This document shows positions 48,718 to 60,039 of a stretch of 64,000 nt of DNA, piece by piece. The position numbers and the translations under genes are program-made. Under the pieces are notes generated by a model that saw nothing but the letters and a program-made list of their open reading frames with translations, was not told where the DNA came from and did not search any database. This DNA comes from Hirundichthys speculiger (Eukaryota; Chordata; Actinopteri; Beloniformes; Exocoetidae): positions 682,001-746,000 of the forward strand of contig JAGFBZ010002268.1 in assembly GCA_018398805.1 (NCBI GenBank), given 5' to 3'. Position 1 is the first letter of the stretch, and each line of letters begins with the position of its first letter.

Positions 48718-48891
48718 CTGGAGCTGACCTCTCTCTGTTTTGTGAAGAAACTTCCCAACCTGCCCTCATATACGCTCTGACACAGTTTCCTGAGGTTACG
48801 CCAAAATATTGCCTTAGTTGGGGCTTACGCACCCTTGACAACCTCAAGTATGAAGAGGAAGTCGCCAAGTGTGGGATTCAGTTCAGCTTGT
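48718..48891 (+). CDS. Candidate terminal exon of an unidentified gene
   Basis: A good acceptor (tctaac branch-like site, then tttatttcaccag) opens a 58-codon frame beginning PGADLSLFCEETSQPALIYA and closing with KYEEEVAKCGIQFSL and a stop; aataaa follows at about 49142. Residue composition looks protein-like (aromatic and charged mix, no low complexity). I do not recognise the family and found no upstream exon. It could be a terminal exon of a gene whose other exons I missed, a retained pseudogene piece, or chance. Confidence 0.35.
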
Positions 48892-49674
48892 AAAATTTCT
48901 ATTCTTAGTTTGACTCAGCTTTCTTTTGCCTGTTTAGAGCCTGAGACTGAGATTTGTCTTTAATTTTCTTGAAGTCTTCAAAAGATCTGTGAAAATATCA
49001 AGTAACCTCGTGTAACTTTTTTCAGCTTTTCACTCCGACCGCGTACTGTAACAAAAGCTCAGAACAAATTTGCATTAAATAATCCTCGTTGGTTTTGGAT
49101 GTCTCGGAGAAGTTTTAATTTGCATCTTTTCTGCTTTGGTTTAATAAATACTTTTCAAATTTCAAGGTTGCAGTACTTGGTATGTGTATTATTGGAGTCA
49201 GAATCAATTCACTCTCATCAAATACAACTAATGTATGATTTTCAGGCCAACAGGCAGTTTTAATATTGGGCTATTCTTAGTAATGCACTGCTTCACACTG
49301 TAAAGTTCACAGCATCCTGGTTCATCAACAGCAATATTTTAAACCTCACTGACTCATTTAAAAATTGTTGACGTGCATGGAAAGTAGTAGTTAAAAAAAA
49401 AAAGTAGCTGAATAGACAGCATGTGTCTCCCATTGACGTAAAAGTCTACAGTAGCATTTCAAATGGAAACACATGGTGCATTTTTCCCCAGGCGCAATGC
49501 TTCAGCAAAACTAATAAATGTAAACTGTTCCAGTGTTTTCTGAAGAAATGATAACATATTTCACATTATTAATAATTATTATTAAGATGGAGACAACATT
49601 TTAGATACTGAATTTTGACACTACAAAAATAAAAAAATATTTTTGTCCATTCAACAGCCTGATATTTGATCAGT

Positions 49675-49788
<114 letters not shown>

Positions 49789-49799
49789 ATGGTTTATTT

Positions 49800-52120
49800 T
49801 TTGAAAAGGTGAAAGGGAAAAAGTGAAAAGGTTTCCTTGCATAATGTTTTGTTAACATTTTTGTTCACGTTTCTATCCTTTGTATGGTGCTGCTAAGTTT
49901 TTTTGTATTATGACATACTGATACTGTTACACAATTAAAAACAACTGTGTCTCCGAACACTGACACTCACTGAATGGTCTGTCCTGACTGGTTTCACAGA
50001 TGAGGATTTCAACACTCAAGATTGCTCTATCTAAAATATAAATGCCTCATGAACCTGAGAGATACTGCAGGATCTATGAACATACGGTATGTCAGGGACT
50101 GAACACTGTCATCTTATCGTACCCCTAAAACATCATAGATCGTGATTATGCTTTCAAATTTGCCAGATTCTGTAATTTATCGTTACTGTTTATGATAAAT
50201 TTGTATCTTTTGAATGTCACCTAGTAGATATTACACATTTTCTTTTTCATCCTGTTGTTGACTGAAACTATCCAGAGATCTCACTGCCATCTGCTGGCTT
50301 CCTTAAGCCTTCCTATGTGAAGATTTTGTCCTAAACATTCTTGATGTCAGGGCTTCATCTAAGTCAAATAATTCCATTGCTCTTGCGGAAAAATCGTCAT
50401 CATTTCAGCATTGCATCATTTCAGACTGCGCCACATTTTCCTTAAAATAAATAAATCAGACACTTAAAAAACAGACATGTAATAATAAAAAGAAAGCTTG
50501 ATTTTAATACATATACTGACAAGTCATTACATTTGTTTAACCTCTAAATTGTTTTTTTTTTCTTCCTATAACTATGCTTTGCCTTGGCTTTTCTGTTCAT
50601 TTGACTGTTTTCATTCATAGTTAGATATTGTTGACACATTTTATCCAGAATTAAAACGGCTGAAATATTCTGATGAAAATGTTTGCTTTTGCTCTCATAA
50701 TTTTAATGGATGATTCATGTTTTCTGTTTTTAATATATTACGATACATTTATTTTTTTGTATTTTAGACCTGTAAAAATAAAGTAAAGCCAGTCAATACA
50801 GTGTTTCAGTACTGAAATTGAACTGAATAATACTTTTTACTACTACTGTTATTAATCTCCAAAGGAAAGTTTCTTTTAGAACAGAAGAATCATTGCAGAT
50901 GTGCAATAAAACATAATTCTGGACCCAAAAAGTCAGCTAATCAGTGTTTAATGAAACTCTTCATTTATCTCCATTATGACTCAATGCTAAATTTAAAGAG
51001 CTTTTTAGAAACTAGTAAAAACCCTTTGGAAAACCTAAAACTGATTTTTCAACAGTCTCTAAACAGTTTTAGAAAGAAAACAGAAACATGAAATTTAGAG
51101 TTTGAGCAGATAAACATTTTGCTTTGAGACAAATTTCTGACAATTGTTTGACCTGAAAAAGTGGATGCAATGCTTGTGTCTTTCCACACCTGAAAGGTAC
51201 ACGTGCATGCTGTGCGTCAGGTAATTTGACCGTGTGGAGAACAGCAGTTCCCTCGAGACCCACTCAGAAAAAAAAAATCTAACCTGGACAATGGAAATGC
51301 TAGGGGAGGGGGTCCGGAGACAAAATCAGCCCTAGATATGTTTGGATGTGCGTACACGCAGTCAACATTACGGTATTCCTGTTTCGCCCTGCTTCCAAAA
51401 TAAAAGAAAGGCAACTTTCAGACCTACCCAGTGTCACAACGATATCAGTTGAATCTGATTATAAATTTCCAAATTAAAGCTATTGCACTACAATACAAAT
51501 TAAGACTGATAGTAAAAGAAAACAAATTGTTTCCACAGACAACAACTAATAAAGATGGCTAATACAGCACATTATTGAGTCATTTACACAATGGCATCTC
51601 TATCTGGTATTAAGTTACAAAACCATGCACAATTAAATATTAAATATTGGCTATGTTGCTGAGATATATTTTTCCCGTTAAATCTTAATACATTCCTCAC
51701 AAAATATCATTTCAACCTGGTGTTGTATTTTAAAATTAAAGATATAAAAAAGAATAAGAAGAGGTATACCATCTCCCATTCTCTGGAGATATTCATATTT
51801 ATATAAAAAGAAGCTTGTTTTTTTCCCTCTACTATTACTTCATTATACTTACTTTACTATTAAAGTACTATACTATTACTTAAATAGTATAGTACCTTTA
51901 AGAGCTGGTAACAAAATTCCTTAACATTCAGTTAACATATTTCAAATTCAAAATAGTACACAGGAGTTATGTTCCCTTGAAAAATGGATAATTTCTGATA
52001 TCTTTGTGCTCACACACAAATTTCAGTTCAAGTAGTTCAATACCTTAGAGTGTCACCCACACAATATCAGGTAATTTAATTTGGCTGTAACTCAGATGGT
52101 ATTATTGTGGAAATAACATT
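49800..52120. other. Intergenic, no gene seen
   Basis: AT-rich. An imperfect hairpin (about 51860-51900: taaagtactatactatt against atagtatagtaccttta) is the only structure noted. Frames at 51069-51414 lack motifs. Confidence 0.4.
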
Positions 52121-52253
52121 AAGCGGAAGCTTACTTTTATTTTGAAAAACAACTTCTACCATAACGTCGAATACTTGCGCGCAGAGGAAAACAAAGTTCG
52201 GGACCATTTTTCCAGGCGGTGACTGGTTTGACCACTTTAACTTTCCTGTGAGA

Positions 52254-54013
52254 ATGGACAGCGATCGGGAACCAAGAGTAAGAACATGCATTTATGGCTG
52301 GAAGGGATTAATATTAGCTTTTTATAATTACAGCAAGATTTATATATGGATCTGATATTAATCTGAATTGTACACTTGTTAAATACACCAGAAAAGCCGC
52401 CTTTTTAATCGCGGTTTAACGAATTGTTTGTTAGCTAGCAGGCTAATGCTAATCCCGAGAATGCGCGTGGCCTATCAGCTGAAACTTTCAACTTTACTGT
52501 AATGCAGTGAGCCGCAAATTGATGTATAGTGCATCCAAATTACAGATGTGAAATGAAAGATTTCTCATAGCAGAACTCATAGCAGCAGATCTTTGCTTTG
52601 TGCTGCTTGGTTAACATCCTCATAAACAAATCGACTGCTTTGGGCAGCAGACAGACTTTCGCGTTACATTGTTGTGTGAAGGAAATCACATTTTACAGAG
52701 CTGCCTCTCATAGCAACAGAAGACAACGAGAGACCATTCATAAAATGTTTTTTCTTTTTTTTTTTCTGGGGTGGGAGGTATTGTTTTCCTCATCATTTGA
52801 TCTTAATAGACTGATTTATGTTTTCCAGGCCCATATAACTATCCGGAAAGGACTGTCCTTCCCTCCTTTGGAGAAATGCATGAGGTGCTGCTTCCCAGGA
52901 CTGTATCATTGTCCGTTTTGTTCTCCATCCATTTACAAACCAACAAAGCGCTCCAAAGTGTCGCATCACTTGAACATTCATCTAAGAAGAGCATGCTTTA
53001 TTGGAGGTATTTTTTTTTTTAGATTTTTTTTTCCTGTTTGCTAAAACAAATTGATTTAATACTCTTTTATTTACAATTTCATGTTTTGTACACATTTTAG
53101 AGTACGTAGTGCACAGATGTGGACTCGGGGTGCAGGACGAAGCTGCATTTCCACTGTTTGTACTGCCCTGCCACGCTGATAAGGAAAAGAGATTTCATCA
53201 TTCATGTTCCCTTCTGCCAAGAGTCGCAGAAGAAAAATCCAAAGATGTCAACACAACAGACAGTAGATTCACAAATAAATGGACTGGCTCCTGGAGAGAG
53301 CGTCACTCCTGCATATCTCATAGTAAGATTGTAATCTCATAATGATGCACACAGTTTTTGTTGTGGTAGATGTGTATGTTTCAGTTTGATAAAGCGTCTT
53401 AGGTTTATCCTAAGACGCTTTGATCAAGAGTAAATACTTATCTGATGCTAAGAGACAAAAGTTCACATATGAAAATATTCTACACCCCCCACCCTCCATT
53501 TGGACGCAGCCAAAACAATAATAATGTACCTACATGACATTAATAGCGTGCTTGAAGTACTCAACAATTTTTATAAGCTTTTCTCATAGTGACAAAGAGA
53601 GCATAACCTTTCTGCAAATACGTTATTGGTCATTAACAAGGGGTCTGGTTTTTATTCGTTGTTTAAAAATGTTTCTTGTGTCCTCACAGGATAGCAGCGA
53701 TGACAGTGATAGTGATGAAATGGCCACCATGTTTGAGTCCCAGGATGAAAACAGCCTAGAAGGGAGCAGCAGTCGTTCTGTGACTCACTTTGTCTCCAGG
53801 TCATTAAGCAGTGGTGACGCAATGGGGAGGATTGGACAGCCAGACTCCTCCAAATGTGATCAAATGGTACAGACGAGCATCGAGAGACCTCGGGATTGTG
53901 ATGAACATTACTTCATGAACCTTGTGAAAGTTTTTAAAAGATTGACTCCAAATAAGAAGGCAGAGGTCAGGATGAAAATGGAGAGGATCCTCTTTGAAGC
54001 TGAGCTTGAGTAG
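52254..54013 (+). CDS. Zinc-finger/BESS-motif protein of fish type, with a one-base frameshift
   Basis: No named orthologue recalled. Exons: 52254-52277 (MDSDREPR), 52829-53006, 53101-53322, 53690-54013. Exon 2 has a finger-like YHCPFCSP...KVSHHLNIH (CxxC...H...H). Exon 3 starts YVVHRCGLG, then the frame breaks at the G run 53127-53130; one frame over it continues CRTKLHFHCLYCPATLIRKR with a CxxC...HxxxxC finger. This HRCGLGCR...HCLYC pattern is one I associate with repeated fish zinc-finger genes. The last exon is Ser/Asp-rich (DSSDDSDSDE) and ends in a BESS-like motif, DEHYFMNLVKVFKRLTPNKK then RMKMERILFEAE. Removing one G keeps all phases. Alternatively an acceptor at 53116 would skip the break and give 243 residues. 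Likely nuclear, DNA-binding; either a recent pseudogene or an assembly error. Confidence 0.65.
53391..53421. repeat. 13-bp perfect hairpin
   Basis: aaagcgtcttagg / tttat / cctaagacgcttt, in intron 3 of the zinc-finger/BESS gene. Confidence 0.85.
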
Positions 54014-54339
54014 AGGTACGTTGCTAAACATTGTATCATATTTAAGTTGAAGTTGTCACATTTCCAGATGTTTTTCTTTTAGTAGTGGAGTTGTCCTCTT
54101 TATTCTTCCCATTGTTTAAAAAGGGAGGGATGGTTTGATTAGAAAGTAAGAGCGTTTAGAGCTGAGCTTGAATGTTTTGTTGTGTGCTTTCCTTGACTCT
54201 TTATCTCCCATCCACACTCCCTCTTATTTACCTGGGCTTGCATTTCACCTTCCTGGATGCTTGGCTACAGTTCTATGGACCCCATACTTTGTAATATTTG
54301 CAACTGTATTCAAAGAAGCATAATGTCTCCTTTTTTTAT

Positions 54340-54640
54340 GCCCCTTACTTCTAGCATGGCTGCCCACACTCTTCTGGACAGATGTGTCGGATGTTTCTCC
54401 CAGGATCAGCAGGAGCCATTCTCACAGCTCCAAGTGTTCCAGTTACCACTGGCACCACTGCTGCCTTACCCCACCACATCTTTTTCTAATTAGTCAGTCA
54501 CTCAATTGTATTTTTCTAGCTTCATGTATTCCTTCTTCTTGATGTTGTCACTTGGGATTGCTATGTCTATCACCACTCTTTTGTCAACCCACCACCAGTT
54601 GATCAGTCTGGATTTTGAAGTCCTGGTGGGAGGTTGTCTG
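54340..54640 (-). repeat. Possible retrotransposon-derived fragment
   Basis: Phrases such as ccaagtgttccagttaccac, ttccttcttcttgatgttgt and gatcagtctggattttgaag resemble the antisense of a LINE segment common in fish. Assignment is from memory and weak. Confidence 0.35.
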
Positions 54641-54809
54641 GGATTCATTCATATACTACATACTAAAGAAATGTTGATATGCATGACACATTTTTTCAAA
54701 AGAAAGAAACCGATTCCATGACTAGTAACTTAAATTATTCCACATCTGTAAGGACCTTGCTGTTGGTTTTTTTTGTTTGTTTTTCCTCAGTTTTTCTTGT
54801 GAATAAACT

Positions 54810-55012
54810 CTGAAATGAGTTTTAAAAGATAGGCTAAGCAAACATGAGGATAAGAACATTTTGTCACTTTCAGTGAATAAATCCTTCTCATCTGCTAGTT
54901 TCTCTACTCTGCCGACTGCAGCTCCTGGGAGTTCATGATGGGATGTGTTTTCCTCGGGGACATTGGAGGAAAGGGGAGAGCTAGCCCTTTTTGTTTTGAT
55001 GTTTTGTTTCAA
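54810..55012 (-). other. Exon-like open frame, unassigned
   Basis: Minus-strand frame with non-repetitive composition: KRASSPLSSNVPEENTSHHE, then ESDKMFLSSCLLSLSFKTHF, the latter faintly like the start of a BESS motif. No splice context could be confirmed. It may be a decayed relative of the neighbouring BESS gene. Confidence 0.25.
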
Positions 55013-55929
55013 ATATCAACATATGTGACATCCGAAATCAATTATTCCTACCTTTAAGCAGTGTAACCATATCTTCAGTGGAGGTGTTATTGTTCTTCCA
55101 ACTCATGAATTAATTTCCTTTTTGGGACCCATTTCATAAAATTTACAACAAGCCATCAGTGTCTTTCAGTTTAAAACCTTTCATCTGACAAAACAGCTCA
55201 TTCTTGTGAACTCTGTCAGTGCGCTAACAGCGCAGACCTCAAGCAGTTATCTGCAGTTTATAACCAACAACTATTTATGATCAGTGATGCTACACCACAT
55301 CACAGCCACCTGACACATGCCCCTGGCTTCATCATTTTCATTCATTTCAGTGTTTTTCTGAATGTAACTTACTGTCTCTGTCTGTATTGAGAAAAAATAC
55401 AGGATGTGAAAATCGTAATGGAGGTACAGCAAACAACATTCAATTTTATGAATACTCTGTAGTACCCTGCAAGACCTGCTTTAATTACCCAGCAGACCTT
55501 GCACTGCAGAGCGACTCAGTATTTCCTATGTGGAAATGTACAGTTTTGTTTTTCTTAGATGTAACAAAATAACTTTACATTTTGTAAAGACCTATGCTAT
55601 GCTTTTATTTTTAAATATATACTGCATTGTGCACATGCATTTATCGATTGTGCAATGAAGACTACTGGTTCTACCTTAGACAGATGCACAGCTGGAGAAA
55701 TGTTCTTGCCGCTGCAAGCAGCTGTTTATAAATGTATTGGAATGTAAAAGGGTTTTAATTGGACTGCAAAGAACTTGTTTACAGATAAAGTACTTTGAAA
55801 AGACCTTTGTTTTCAATTTACAATTAATTTGAATGTACAAATAAGTTGTCACAAATGAAATTGTTTTTTTATTCAAATAAAAATGGATCAGCCTCAAACT
55901 ATTTTTTTTTTCTTTCCGATTAAAGCTTA

Positions 55930-56246
55930 TGAAATGAAACAACGGCAAGTTGTGTAGTTTGCAAAAAGTCCGGAAAATACAGTGGAAACATACAAATTTA
56001 TACAAGCACATGAAAAACCATGTGCAAGAAAACAAAGAGCTGCAGAAAGGGAGAGGAGAGACATCCCCAGTTCCTGATCCTGACAGACCTTCAACCCTGA
56101 AACAAAAGTCACCGGCAGATGCTTTTCAGTCCAACAGAGAGTATCCAGGTAGATCAGAGTGCTCTTCTTCAGCATCAAGTCATATTAACTTTCAAAGTAT
56201 GTTACTTAAATCATATGCAGGGCTTAAAGTAAAAAAAAAATCCTGA
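55930..56246 (+). pseudogene. BED-type zinc finger fragment
   Basis: CVVCKKSGKYS is followed, after a one-base shift near 55979, by KHTNLYKHMKNHVQENKEL: together the CxxC...NLxxHxxxH spacing of a BED finger as in hAT/ZBED proteins. The downstream Ser-rich frame runs to a stop at 56246. No intact partner domain was seen. Confidence 0.5.
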
Positions 56247-56459
56247 GCCTGAACTTTTTTCCAGGGGTGCAGTGGATCCAACGCATACACATTTTAGGCA
56301 ATTTGGCAAACAACTTTTTGGCACTGTGCTTGGTAATGTACAAGATGACCTTCAATTCAAATGTGAATTTTAGAAAGTAAAGGTTATTAAGTTATAAGTG
56401 AAGACATGTGAAAATTAGTCAAGCCAATTAATCTGATTAATTTAACAATGAATCAGATT

Positions 56460-56531
56460 TTGCGAGATCTCGCAAAACACTGCGAGATCTCGCACAAAAC
56501 TTTGCGAGACCTTGCGAGATCTCGCAAAGTT
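56460..56531. repeat. Cluster of gcgagatctcgc palindromes
   Basis: Three exact copies of the 12-bp palindrome (56462-56473, 56482-56493, 56514-56525) and a half copy (gcgagacc, 56504) within 70 bp, CpG-rich in an AT-rich surround. Confidence 0.9.
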
Positions 56532-56637
56532 TTTTTTCTTTTAAAGTAGCGTCATTGAACCGGAAGTAAAACAGACACACAACGATAGAAGAATATACAC
56601 ATCACCAATGGGAACAGCTTCTCACCGATTCTATTAA

Positions 56638-56880
56638 AGGTGGGGTAGGTGTTGTTTTTTTGCAACACTTTTTACAATATTGCCCGAAAACATTTTCACA
56701 TTCCCATTGCACCCACTGAAATAAAATGTTTGCAAAAAAAAACTAAACGTTTTGGTCCAGTCTAGAGGGTATAATCAGAGAAAAACTCTGACCAATCAAA
56801 ATAGTGATCATCACTATTATGATTGGCTGCATAATACGTCCATCAAATATCAATGCACTCCCACCCACCCCTCCCTATCC
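56638..56880. repeat. MITE-like repeat starting TTAAAGGTGGGGTAGG
   Basis: Begins ttaaaggtggggtaggtg, a start shared by an abundant fish repeat family, and carries ctgaccaatcaaaatagtga. No matching right end was found; the LINE begins where it stops, so the LINE may have landed in it. Confidence 0.5.
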
Positions 56881-57272
56881 ACTCTATATGTAACATACCT
56901 ATAAAAAACTATATCACCTATCTAGGTATAACTGTAAATAAAGATAGGGAAACAAGATATGACTTAAAGGAGCCGTATGTAAGAAGTAAAATAAAACGAA
57001 TCAAAAAATGACCCCGATATGTCAACAGACATTTAAAAATCATGTTCATTTCAAATACTTATGTCACTGACAACAGCACTCAAGCCAGGATATTCCCGTT
57101 TAAAAAGAAGAGTTGCAGCCCTCAACTGATGTTGATGTTGTCATTTTTTGTTTTGGCCTGAAGCGCCACCCTCCACCTATCTCCCAATCACGAAGCGTTT
57201 AGTGTCGGCATCCGGGTTGCCAGCTCGGCTCTAATTATCGCAGCAGCCGCTACGAACGTGTTGGATGAAAAA

Positions 57273-59698
57273 ATGTCTAGCTTTCCAAAACCTAAAAGAC
57301 CTCGTTATGAATCCGAGTTACGTCGTGACAAGTTCCGAAATAAAACAAGGATTTGTATAGGAGATGCTTTTGATAGATGGAGACGGCTGAAAGCGGAGAA
57401 GAATTTGAAGACAGACGCCAACGTTGCAGATTTCTCCTGGACAGGTAAGATTCATAGCTAAATGTTTGGCTAACGCTAATTTACTTGGACAAGGTAACAG
57501 TGGTATACAGTGGTACCTCTACTTACGAACGCCTCTACATACGAAACTTTCAGGTTACGAAACGCCTCAACGGGAAAATATTTCCTCTACTTACGAAAGA
57601 AATTTCAGTATTCACTACGTCGTAGTATTCACTAGTTTAACAGTTATGCTTTGTTGCGCTAGCATAGTAACGCTAGCGCATAACGTTATGGAGCAGGTGG
57701 GTCATCGAATTGTAAAGGTAAATAATTATTATTTAGAATATAAAACCGGTGACTGATATAGCTAACACTAGCAATGTAACGTTAGGCTAAAAGCGGAGCC
57801 CGTCAGTCATCATGCCGTGGAAAACATTAGCACGGCTATGGTAATGTGAAACCTCATTGAGACAGTAGCCTAACGTTACCACGGTAAAACCATTTCTTAT
57901 TCGTTCTTCGCATATATTGTGTATTACACGTGCTGCAAATTGACCCATATGACCATTGCTAACGTTAGTTATTAGTGTCAGTCTTTTCTGATGGAACTGA
58001 TAAAAAACGTTAGCCATTGATGACGAATGCAGACGTAATTTTCCCCGCATTGTCTTTGGTTAGACACTAGTCTGTGGTAAATGTGTAGAGTGTTCCATAA
58101 TTATGACAAAAATGCTTGTCTCTTCAGCTATTATGGCCCAAGCACTTCAACCCCAAGTAAAAGACAGTGGAAGAAGCACCACCTGATGCACCATCACTTT
58201 CCAGTATTGGACATGCATCGTCTGAAACGCTTTCAAATCGGTCAGTGATCAGTGCCACGTTGTTTTCATTTTCATTTCATATTTGGATCCATGCTGTAAG
58301 TTCAGCTGTTATTTCTTTGAGTTTATTTTCTGCATGACAATCGACCCTAATCTGAGCTAATGACTACTGTATATCCCAGGCTTCACAGGTGAAGGGTCAG
58401 TCCAGTTTGAGCTGTTGGCTAAAAGATATTGTCAACCACTTTTGGTAGTGCTGCAAAACAGCTGATTCCTGCCAAGAGTTTCTTGTAAGTTGTTATAGTT
58501 TGAAAAATAGTTGTCAATAATGTATGAAACTAACATGCAAGATGTTACCTTGATGTTGGATATTAGCTTATTGATTACCATAAGTACCTATCCAGAGGTG
58601 TCATTGTGGTCAATCAGATGACCCACTTACATTACTAACAATCATCATCATTAGCAGTGAATAATGTTCAATTGCCATGCTTTTTGTGTCTGTCCATTAT
58701 ATTTCTGTATTATTGTAGGAGCTGTGGCTTGGACTCCTACACCATGTCACGAATGAACACATGTGGGTACTGGGAGGCTGCCAGCATGCAGACTTGGAAT
58801 CAGGGGGAACTCAAGAGTGGCTTGAGCGAGGCTCCACGGCACACGAGGCCCTGAAGAGTATTGTGTGAAACAAGCGATGGCTCAACAAAGTTCACAAATA
58901 CCTGAACTTCAGGTAATTTAATGAGTGTGTACACATACTGTACCTAGAAAGTGATTTTCAAAAAAATCTAAAATTGTCTCTATGTCCCACCCCCACAGGT
59001 CCACTGCTGATCTGGAGTCCTTCCAAAACCATATTTAATGTATGCCAGCAAGCGCTCAGCATTTAGCCCTCCTGTCTTTGAGGCCAGGATGCTCCTCGCA
59101 GCGATGGATTATAACTACCACAAGGACCGCCCAGAGTTGTGCAAGTCTGATGGAAGCAAGCAGTAAGTGACATGCTCATTTCTACATGTTGGATGTTGGG
59201 AACCATTTTACCTGATTACACCATTGAAACTCGATATAAAACACTGTACTGTAAAACATGGCCCTTGGAATGTAAACAATCTATTTTCTCTGCTATTTTA
59301 GGTACAGGAGGCTGTACAAGAAAAATGCCCAAAGGTATATGCTGTACACCCAGAAGACATCGATGACCTATGGCTACATCCCAGAACTGCAAACAAAGAT
59401 TCTGCAAAAGAGGCTAGCTGGCAAGGGAATGCCCAGGCGGAGGAGTCTTCGGCCCGATGACCCCAGAAAGTACGGCCCTCTTCCCCCTGTGCCGGCACCA
59501 ACCAAGGAGGAACTCCTGCGCACCCAAGTCAGGAGAGGTCTTGGTAGGTAGAATACCAGTTTATTTCTTTTGCATCTGCGGCTACATACCACACACCAAG
59601 TTAGATGTAATGCATATTACATTTAATTTTAAAATAATCTAATTTCTGTTTTTATTTTGCTCTCCTCAGTGTCAGCATTCCAGAGTGAAGACCAGTGA
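57273..59698 (+). pseudogene. Transposase-like gene of the TTAA element, broken
   Basis: Exon 1 (57273-57444) encodes a basic domain, PKRPRYESELRRDKFRNKTR then IGDAFDRWRRLKAEKNLKTD, seen in many fish repeat-derived proteins. Later exon-like blocks: 58128-58239; 58719-58911 (LWLGLLHHVTNEHMW, NKRWLNKVHKYLNFR with an in-frame stop before NKRWL); 58999-59162 (STADLESFQNHI, frameshift, MYASKRSAFSPPVFEARMLL then AAMDYNYHKDRP); 59302-59543 (YRRLYKKNAQRYMLYTQKTS, DPRKYGPLPPVPAPTKEELL); a short end at 59670. The ASKRSAF...ARxxLAAxDYN stretch resembles the C-terminal part of Kolobok-type transposases. Stops and frameshifts make it a pseudogene, and the middle (57500-58100) holds another MITE-like insertion. 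Confidence 0.65.
57508..57610. repeat. Fragment of a small DNA element (acttacgaa type)
   Basis: acagtggtacctctacttac followed by cgcctctacatacgaaactt is the start of a widespread vertebrate MITE family; no right end was found. Confidence 0.5.
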
Positions 59699-60039
59699 AG
59701 ACCAGTGAAACCCGTTTCCAGAGCCTCTCAGCCCTTGTCATTTCCATTTTCTGCCACAAGCTGCTTTTAAACCATTTCATAAAGTTTCCACAGTACAGAG
59801 CAGCTAATTGTTCAATAGTTATTTATACTATTTATACTGTTTATCCCTCGTTTTATTTATTTATTTATTTTTTACTGTTCCTCTATATCGTAAATAGCAA
59901 AGCATTGTTATTATAAATAAACTTTTTTTATTGAACAAGGAAGAAGGCTCTTTACAAACTTCGAACAAAACAAACAATTTGTAAAAACAAAGTATATACA
60001 ACAAGTAACTTCAAGTAAACTGGAGTCGGTAAAGTTTGT

